Shown piece by piece: positions 5,684 to 11,373 of a DNA stretch of 11,373 bases (position 1 is the stretch's first letter; each line of letters starts with the position of its first letter). The DNA lies in assembly GCA_021817355.1 (NCBI GenBank), contig JAKAVI010000076.1, positions 1 through 11,373 on the forward strand, read 5' to 3'. The translations under genes were made by a program, and so were the position numbers. Under the pieces are notes generated by a model that saw nothing but the letters and a program-made list of their open reading frames with translations, was not told where the DNA came from and made no database searches. The stretch comes from Pseudomonadota bacterium (GTDB lineage Bacteria > Pseudomonadota > Alphaproteobacteria > Micropepsales > Micropepsaceae).

Positions 5684-7135
5684 ATGCTTAGCGATTCCAA
5701 ACTTCTCAATAGGGACGGCTTCATCGCTGGCGCATGGTGCCCCGCCAATAGCGGGGCCCGCTTTTCTGTCACCAATCCTGCTACGGGGCAGGAACTGGCA
5801 AAGGTTGCGGATCTGGGGGCTGCAGAAACCACCCGTGCGGTCGAGGCGGCACAACGCGCCTTCGCCTCCTGGCGCGCCCATACCGCCAAGGAGCGGGCCA
5901 GTCTCCTGCGCCGCTGGTTCGAACTCATCATGGCCGCACAGGAAGATCTTGCCCGGCTGATGACTGCCGAACAGGGCAAGCCGCTCGCCGAAGCGCGCGG
6001 CGAAATCGCCTATGGCGCTGCTTTCATCGAATGGTTCGCCGAAGAGGCCAAGCGTGTCTATGGCGATGTTATTCCCGGACCCAAGCGCGATGGCCGCATT
6101 CTTGTCTTCAAGGAACCGATCGGCGTCGTCGGCGCCATCACGCCCTGGAATTTTCCCGTGGCCATGATCACCCGCAAGCTCGCCCCGGCGCTCGCCGCCG
6201 GCTGCACCGTGGTGATCAAACCGGCAGAAGATACCCCGCTGAGTGCGCTGGCTCTGGCCGAACTGGCGCAGCGTGCCGGCCTGCCAGCCGGCGTCTTCAA
6301 CGTCGTGCCATCCAGCCAGCCCGCTGCGGTGGGCAAGGTCCTGACGGGCCATCCCGCCGTGCGCAAATTTTCCTTCACCGGCTCCACCGAGGTCGGCAAG
6401 CATCTGATGGCGCAATGCGCCGGTACCGTCAAAAAAGTGAGCCTCGAACTTGGTGGCAATGCGCCCTTCATCGTGTTCGACGACGCCGATCTCGACCAGG
6501 CAGTGGCCGGGGCCCTGCTCTCCAAATATCGCAATATGGGCCAGACCTGTGTGTGCGCCAACCGTATCCTGGTGCAGGACGGCATCTATGATGCCTTCAT
6601 GACCAAGCTGATCGAGCGGGTCCGCACCCTCAAAGTGGGTGACGGCAGCAAGGACGGCATCACCCAGGGCCCGCTCATCAACAAAGAGGCACTCGCCAAG
6701 GTTGAACGGCTGATCGCGGATGCCACACAGAAAGGTGCCACAATCGAGCTTGGCGGCCATCGCCATGCGCTTGGCGGCACCTTCTTTGAACCCACCGTGA
6801 TCAGCGGGGCCACAGCGCAAATGGAGCTTTACCGCGAAGAGATCTTCGGCCCGGTCGCCAGCCTGTTCCGCTTCAAGGATGACGTTGACGCCATCCGCAT
6901 GGCCAATGATACACAATATGGCCTGGCCGCCTATTTCTATGCGCGTGACATCACGCGCGTCTTCCGCGTCGCCGAGCAGCTCGAATACGGCATCATCGGC
7001 GCCAATGAAGGCATCATCTCGACCGAGGTTGCGCCGTTTGGCGGGGTCAAGGAGTCCGGCATTGGCCGCGAAGGCTCCAAATATGGCATCGAGGATTATC
7101 TCGAAATCAAATATGTGGCGCTTGGCGGGATCTGA
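5684..7135 (+). CDS. gabD: Succinate-semialdehyde dehydrogenase (GabD family)
   Basis: A 483-residue aldehyde dehydrogenase, very close in sequence to E. coli GabD throughout. It oxidises succinate semialdehyde to succinate, the last step of GABA degradation feeding the TCA cycle; glutarate semialdehyde is an alternative substrate in this family. Key residues: Asn156 in ITPWNFP, Lys179 in VIKPAE, the cofactor loop FTGSTEVG (231-238), the general base Glu255 in SLELGG, and nucleophile Cys289 in GQTCVCANR with a second Cys291 close by. The C-terminal half has EEIFGPV (385-391) and the GREGSKYGIEDYLEIKY ending (461-477) shared with GabD. Position 182 is Glu where E. coli GabD has Ser, which points to NAD+ use. 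AGGAG lies seven bases before the start. purB follows 29 bp downstream. No GABA transaminase gene is in the window. Confidence 0.95.
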   Translation: MLSDSKLLNRDGFIAGAWCPANSGARFSVTNPATGQELAKVADLGAAETTRAVEAAQRAFASWRAHTAKERASLLRRWFELIMAAQEDLARLMTAEQGKPLAEARGEIAYGAAFIEWFAEEAKRVYGDVIPGPKRDGRILVFKEPIGVVGAITPWNFPVAMITRKLAPALAAGCTVVIKPAEDTPLSALALAELAQRAGLPAGVFNVVPSSQPAAVGKVLTGHPAVRKFSFTGSTEVGKHLMAQCAGTVKKVSLELGGNAPFIVFDDADLDQAVAGALLSKYRNMGQTCVCANRILVQDGIYDAFMTKLIERVRTLKVGDGSKDGITQGPLINKEALAKVERLIADATQKGATIELGGHRHALGGTFFEPTVISGATAQMELYREEIFGPVASLFRFKDDVDAIRMANDTQYGLAAYFYARDITRVFRVAEQLEYGIIGANEGIISTEVAPFGGVKESGIGREGSKYGIEDYLEIKYVALGGI

Positions 7136-7164
7136 CCCCGCCAGCTGAAGTCTGGAGTTCGCAA

Positions 7165-8469
7165 ATGATCCCGCGCTATGCCCGCGCCGAAATGACCTCT
7201 GTCTGGTCGCCGGAAGAAAAGTTCCGCATCTGGTTTGAAATCGAAGCCCACGCAGCCGATGCGCAGGCCGATCTCGGCATCATCCCCAAAGAGGCCGCAC
7301 AGAAGGTCTGGCAGAAGGGCCGCGATGCGGTGTTCGATGTCGAGCGCATCGATGCGATCGAACGCGAGGTCAAACATGATGTCATCGCCTTTCTCACCCA
7401 TCTGGCGGAAATCGTCGGCCCCGAAGCGCGCTTCGTGCACCAGGGCATGACCTCCTCGGACGTGCTTGACACCTGTCTGTCGGTGCAGCTGACACGCGCC
7501 GCCGACATCCTCATCGCCGACACCGACCTTTTGCTCGTGGCCCTCAAAACCCGCGCCTTCGAGTTCAAGCACAGTGCCACCATCGGCCGCAGCCACGGCA
7601 TTCATGCCGAGCCCACCACCTTTGGCCTCAAGCTCGCAGGCTTTTATGCCGAATTCGTGCGGGCACGGGCGCGGCTGTGCGCGGCACGCGAAGAGATCAG
7701 GGTGTGCGCGATTTCCGGCGCAGTGGGCACCTTCGCCAATATCGATCCACGCGTCGAAGCCCATGTCGCAACCCGCATGGGCCTTGCGCTCGAACCTGTC
7801 TCCACCCAGGTGATCCCGCGCGACCGCCATGCGGCATTCTTTGCCGCCCTGGGGGTGGTTGCCGCCTCCGTTGAAAGGCTGGCGGTGGAGATCCGTCACC
7901 TGCAGCGGACCGAGGTACTGGAAGCGGAGGAATATTTTTCGGAAGGGCAGAAGGGGTCGAGCGCGATGCCGCACAAGCGCAACCCGGTGCTGACCGAAAA
8001 CCTCACCGGTCTTGCCCGCATGGTGCGGGCCTATGTGACACCGGCGCTCGAGAATGTCGCGCTCTGGCATGAGCGCGACATCTCCCATTCTTCGGTCGAA
8101 CGCTATATCGGCCCCGATGCCACCATCACCCTCGACTTCGCGCTCGTGCGCGCCGCCGGTGTCATCGAAAAGCTGCGGGTCTATCCCGAACGCATGCAGC
8201 AGAATCTCGAACAGACGCGCGGCCTGGTTCATTCCCAGCGGGTACTGCTTGCCCTCACCCAGGCCGGGGTCAGCCGCGAAGCAGCCTATCGCCTGGTCCA
8301 GCGCAATGCCATGCGCGCCTGGAACGGCGAGGGCTCACTGCTTGATCTGCTTCTCGGCGACAAAGAGGTCACCGCAGCCTTGCCGCCCGCCGCACTCAGG
8401 GAACTGTTCGATCTCGACTATCACTTCAAGCATGTCGACACCATCTTTGCCCGGGTGTTCGCTCAATAG
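7165..8469 (+). CDS. purB: Adenylosuccinate lyase
   Basis: A 434-residue cytosolic enzyme of the fumarase/aspartase superfamily. It acts twice in purine synthesis: SAICAR to AICAR, and adenylosuccinate to AMP, releasing fumarate each time. Motifs: His71 in EVKHDVIAFL, FVHQGMTSSDVLDT (90-103), catalytic-region His144 in GRSHGIHAEPTTFG (141-154), and the superfamily signature GSSAMPHKRNP (264-274) with the mobile catalytic serine. WHERDISHSSVER (301-313) is typical of the short, B. subtilis-like PurB, and the length fits. TGGAG lies about seven bases before ATG 7165. It is probably cotranscribed with gabD; the shared fumarate/succinate link to the TCA cycle may be coincidental. The gene ends 25 bp from the converging SDR gene, with no strong terminator between them. 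Confidence 0.97.
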   Translation: MIPRYARAEMTSVWSPEEKFRIWFEIEAHAADAQADLGIIPKEAAQKVWQKGRDAVFDVERIDAIEREVKHDVIAFLTHLAEIVGPEARFVHQGMTSSDVLDTCLSVQLTRAADILIADTDLLLVALKTRAFEFKHSATIGRSHGIHAEPTTFGLKLAGFYAEFVRARARLCAAREEIRVCAISGAVGTFANIDPRVEAHVATRMGLALEPVSTQVIPRDRHAAFFAALGVVAASVERLAVEIRHLQRTEVLEAEEYFSEGQKGSSAMPHKRNPVLTENLTGLARMVRAYVTPALENVALWHERDISHSSVERYIGPDATITLDFALVRAAGVIEKLRVYPERMQQNLEQTRGLVHSQRVLLALTQAGVSREAAYRLVQRNAMRAWNGEGSLLDLLLGDKEVTAALPPAALRELFDLDYHFKHVDTIFARVFAQ

Positions 8470-8494
8470 TCCTCCTCAAAGCGGAGCCACCACG

Positions 8495-9283
8495 CTACTT
8501 GTCGCGCCCCACCACCGGCAGTGAGGACGACAGCCCGCCATCGACCGGCAGCGCCTGGCCATTGACGTAGGAGGCCTCGTCACTGGCCAGAAACAGCGCC
8601 GCTGCCGCGATCTCCTCGGGATGTCCGTAGCGGCGCAGGGGGTTGAGCTGACCGATCTTGGCTTCGGTGCCCCGCGCCCGGGCGCGCTCGAAAATAGGCT
8701 GCGTCATGCCGGTCTCGATGATGCCGGGGCAGATGGCATTGACGCGCACCCCGGTACCATAAAGAAAATTGGCCGCAGTGGTGACGAGATTGATCACGCC
8801 GGCCTTGCTCGCGCTATAGGGGCCCGGGCCCGCACCGGAGCGCAAACCCGCCACCGATGCGGTGCAGACGATGGCACCCTTTCGCGCCGGGACCATCACC
8901 CGGGCAGCATGCTTGATCGCCAGAAACACGCCGATGAGATTGACCTCGAGGATCTGCATCCAGTCTGCGGCCGTGGCCTCGAAGAAACTGGGACCGAGGC
9001 CGCCAGAAATGCCGGCATTGGCATAGACCGCGTCGAGGCGGCCGAACTCGCGCATCGCCAGATCCACCGCGCCGGCAACATCGCTCTCCTTTGCCGCATC
9101 GGCCTTGAGCACAATGGCGGTGCCGCCGGCCTCACGAATGGCCCGGCCGGTGTCCTCAACACCCTCAGCACGGTCAAAGCAGATGACCTTCGCGCCCTCC
9201 TCGGCAAAAAGCTTGGCCGCAGCACGGCCGATGCCGCTGCCGGCTCCGGTCACAATGGCGCCGCGCCCCAAAAGACGGTTCAT
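8495..9283 (-). CDS. Classical short-chain dehydrogenase/reductase (SDR)
   Basis: A 262-residue cytosolic oxidoreductase of the classical SDR family. Signature elements are all present: cofactor loop TGAGSGIG (12-19), NANAG-type motif YANAG (87-91), Asn115, and the catalytic set Ser143 (TASVAG), Tyr156 and Lys160 (YSASK), then [10 protein letters not shown] (185-194). The C-terminus carries the usual [10 protein letters not shown] (241-250). Asp37 at the end of beta-2 (VICFDR) predicts NAD(H) rather than NADP(H). The substrate cannot be read from sequence; automated annotation as a FabG-like or secondary-alcohol dehydrogenase would be generic. The ribosome binding site is strong (GGAGGA, 9294-9289, five bases before ATG). 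It lies 52 bp downstream of the E1-like gene on the same strand, so it is likely in its operon. Confidence 0.92.
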   Translation of the reverse strand: MNRLLGRGAIVTGAGSGIGRAAAKLFAEEGAKVICFDRAEGVEDTGRAIREAGGTAIVLKADAAKESDVAGAVDLAMREFGRLDAVYANAGISGGLGPSFFEATAADWMQILEVNLIGVFLAIKHAARVMVPARKGAIVCTASVAGLRSGAGPGPYSASKAGVINLVTTAANFLYGTGVRVNAICPGIIETGMTQPIFERARARGTEAKIGQLNPLRRYGHPEEIAAAALFLASDEASYVNGQALPVDGGLSSSLPVVGRDK

Positions 9284-9335
9284 GGGTGTCCTCCAATGCT
9301 ATGTCCAGGCGATGATGTCACAGATGCGAACGCCG

Positions 9336-11373
9336 TCACAACGCGTTCACATAGCGCAGTGGCCGGCCGGCCACGAGACTTTCGGCCGCCCGCAAGATCG
9401 CGTCGGTGTCGAGACCATAATGCGCATAAAGCTGGTCGATGCGCCCAGACTGACCAAAATGCTCAACACCGAGCGAGGCTACGCGGTGCCCCAGAACCCC
9501 ACCGAGCCAGGACAGGCTCGCCGGATGTCCGTCGATGACGCTGACAATGCCGGCGGACCCGGAAAGTTGGGCAAGAAGCCGTTCGATGTGGGCTCGCGCC
9601 TCTTTGCGGCCGCGCCGGCGTGCCCGCTGTGCCGCCTGCCAGCCCGCATTGAGGCGATCGACGCTGGTGATCGCGAGCACGGCAACATCGCGCCGGTCCT
9701 CGGCCAGATAACCTGCCGCAGCGATCGCTTCGGGCGCCACCACCCCCTGATAGGCAATGCAGATCTCGCAATTGGGCCCCGGCGGACGCAGCCAGTAACC
9801 GCCATCGATGACCGCCGTTTCAATTCCAGCCAAGGGACGAAGTGGTTGGGTCAAAGGACGGGTGGAAAGGCGCAGATAGACCGAACCGCCGGTTTCATCG
9901 CGCAGCCAGCTGCTTTCATCGGCCTCACCGTCTCGCTGCAGATAATCAAACGACCACTTCAGGATCTCGGCCAGTTCATCGACAAAGGCCGGCTCGAAAC
10001 TGGCCAGACCGTCCTGCGCCAGGCCGATCAGAGGCGTTGCGATCGACTGATGGGCCCCACCTTCTGGCGCCAGCGTGATGCCTGAGGGTGTTGCCACGAG
10101 GATGAACCGCGCATTCTGGTAGCAGGCATAATTGAGGGCATCGAGACCACGCGCAATGAACGGATCATAGAGCGTCCCGATCGGAATCAGCCGCTCGCCA
10201 AACAGGCTGTGCGACAGCCCCAGCGCCGCCAGTGCGATGAAAAGATTGTTCTCGGCGATGCCAAGCTCAAGATGCTGACCTTTGGGCGACATGGTCCAGC
10301 GATAGGTCGAGGCGATCTTCTCCTGCTTGAAGCGGTCCTCCGCCGTCGCAGGATCATAAACGCCGCGCCGGTTGACCCAGCCACCAAGATTGGTGGACAC
10401 GGTGACATCTGGCGAGGTGGTCACGATGCGCTCTACAAAGCTGTTCTGCTGGCGCGCCAGATCGAAGAGAATGCGCCCGAAGCCTTCCTGCGTCGACATC
10501 TCCGCGGCCTTGGGCAGTTCAAGGCTGGATGGCACTTCGAGGCGCGGCGCTGAGAACCGTCGGCGGCCCTCCGCCACGAAGGGAACCGCTTTCAGGAACT
10601 GCGCATACTGCTCCTGCGCGCGCGGCAGACCTTCGAACAGATCCCACTCGTGCGCGGGACGGATCTGCATCTTTTGGCGCAGGATTTCCATCTGCGCCGG
10701 GGTCATCAGCCCGGCATGGTTGTCTTTGTGTCCTGCCAAAGGCGTGCCATAGCCCTTGATGGTGTAGGCAATGAAGCAGACGGGCCCGTCATCCTCGATC
10801 GCCTCGAAAGTGTCCAGCAGAAGGTCGAGATCATGGCCACCCAGATTGCACATCAGCTCGCAGAGAGCCTCATCGTCAAGGCTCTCTATCATACGTCCCG
10901 CCGGCGAATTGCGACCAAGGTCCGCGTAAAGACGGACGCGGAAAGCGGCCCCACCCTGGAACGACAGCGCCGCATAAAGATCATTGGGAGCATTATCGAT
11001 CCAGCGCTTCAGGTCTTCGCCGCCCGGCGCCTGAAATGCCGCCTCCATCTTGCGCCCATATTTGAGCGTCACCACCTTCCAGCCCAGGGCGCGGAACATC
11101 GCCGAGAATTTCTGCTCGAGACCTTCACGAATGACGCCATCCAGGCTCTGACGGTTGTAGTCGATAATCCACCAGGTGTTGCGCAAGCCATGTTTGGCGC
11201 CTTCAATGAGGCATTCATAGATGTTGCCTTCATCGAGTTCGGCATCACCGACCAGGGCGATCATGCGTCCGCCACGCGCCGGATCGCGCAGGTTCCTTGC
11301 CATCAGATAGTCCTGGACCAGACTGGCAAAGGCGGTCATGGCAACGCCCAGTCCGACCGACCCGGTGGAAATA
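9336..11373 (-). CDS. Thiamine-diphosphate 2-oxoacid dehydrogenase E1 / transketolase-like protein (AceE/MdeB type), partial (N-terminus beyond right edge)
   Basis: The frame is open to the window edge, giving 678 visible residues and the true C-terminus. The N-terminus, probably 100-200 residues, is missing. Numbered from the first visible codon, STGSVGLGVA (2-11) is the pyrophosphate-site loop. The thiamine-diphosphate/Mg motif runs from GDAELDEG (42-49) to Asn73 in DYNRQSLDG. IAYTIKGYGTPLAGHKDNHA (201-220) matches homodimeric AceE-type E1 proteins. The second (transketolase-central) domain has LELGIAENN with the likely cofactor-activating Glu374, and SGITLAPEGGAHQS (430-443). The C-terminal transketolase domain follows. 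Homodimeric E1 proteins decarboxylate pyruvate or other 2-oxo acids and acylate the lipoyl arm of an E2; MdeB-type relatives favour 2-oxobutyrate, and many alphaproteobacterial copies are simply called transketolase. No lipoyl domain, E2 or E3 gene is visible. Family sure, substrate not. Confidence 0.88.
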   Translation of the reverse strand, partial: ISTGSVGLGVAMTAFASLVQDYLMARNLRDPARGGRMIALVGDAELDEGNIYECLIEGAKHGLRNTWWIIDYNRQSLDGVIREGLEQKFSAMFRALGWKVVTLKYGRKMEAAFQAPGGEDLKRWIDNAPNDLYAALSFQGGAAFRVRLYADLGRNSPAGRMIESLDDEALCELMCNLGGHDLDLLLDTFEAIEDDGPVCFIAYTIKGYGTPLAGHKDNHAGLMTPAQMEILRQKMQIRPAHEWDLFEGLPRAQEQYAQFLKAVPFVAEGRRRFSAPRLEVPSSLELPKAAEMSTQEGFGRILFDLARQQNSFVERIVTTSPDVTVSTNLGGWVNRRGVYDPATAEDRFKQEKIASTYRWTMSPKGQHLELGIAENNLFIALAALGLSHSLFGERLIPIGTLYDPFIARGLDALNYACYQNARFILVATPSGITLAPEGGAHQSIATPLIGLAQDGLASFEPAFVDELAEILKWSFDYLQRDGEADESSWLRDETGGSVYLRLSTRPLTQPLRPLAGIETAVIDGGYWLRPPGPNCEICIAYQGVVAPEAIAAAGYLAEDRRDVAVLAITSVDRLNAGWQAAQRARRRGRKEARAHIERLLAQLSGSAGIVSVIDGHPASLSWLGGVLGHRVASLGVEHFGQSGRIDQLYAHYGLDTDAILRAAESLVAGRPLRYVNAL

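Noticed and set aside
5639..6916. Leftward open frame (425 codons) antisense to gabD
   Set aside because: GabD is unmistakable on the plus strand; the antisense frame has no recognisable motif and reflects third-position GC bias.
7096..8232. Leftward open frame (378 codons) antisense to purB
   Set aside because: PurB motifs occupy the other strand throughout; no independent support for a gene here.
8470..8494. Bidirectional terminator between purB and the SDR gene
   Set aside because: Only a four-base-pair CTCC/GGAG pairing is visible in the 25-bp gap, too weak to call.
8621..9538. Rightward open frame (305 codons) antisense to the SDR gene and E1 end
   Set aside because: It spans two leftward genes with clear catalytic motifs and shows shadow composition.

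Overview
The window is GC-rich, tightly packed chromosomal DNA with short gaps. It most resembles an alphaproteobacterium: the CcmI-type TPR protein, the stand-alone CinA N-terminal domain protein, the GabD and PurB variants and the MdeB/AceE-type E1 protein all look alphaproteobacterial. I cannot place it to genus. No tRNA, rRNA, CRISPR array, insertion sequence or phage gene was seen, and no stretch of 300 bases lacks a gene.

Layout, left to right. (1) A leftward group of three genes: nudC (start 2510), a macrodomain protein whose start overlaps the nudC stop by one base, and a secreted six-hairpin (alpha/alpha)6-barrel protein that runs off the left edge. (2) Divergent from nudC, a rightward ccmI-like gene for cytochrome c maturation. 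(3) A small leftward gene for a secreted protein of unknown function, whose stop codon directly abuts that of ccmI. (4) A leftward cinA-N (molybdopterin-binding-fold) gene. (5) A divergent intergenic region with a run of nine G, then map (methionine aminopeptidase). (6) gabD (succinate-semialdehyde dehydrogenase) and purB (adenylosuccinate lyase), rightward and 29 bp apart. (7) Converging on them, a leftward pair: a thiamine-diphosphate E1 / transketolase-like gene cut by the right edge, followed 52 bp downstream by an SDR oxidoreductase gene.

Most of this is housekeeping or central metabolism. The nearest thing to a shared theme is NAD / ADP-ribose handling on the left side: NudC cleaves NAD(H) and NAD-capped RNA, macrodomains act on ADP-ribose derivatives, and CinA-type N-terminal domains have been reported to hydrolyse ADP-ribose. 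Only nudC and the macrodomain gene are physically coupled. I found no convincing undescribed multi-gene system. The best leads are the secreted barrel protein, the NudC-macrodomain coupling, an NAD-favouring residue in GabD, and the E1-SDR pair.
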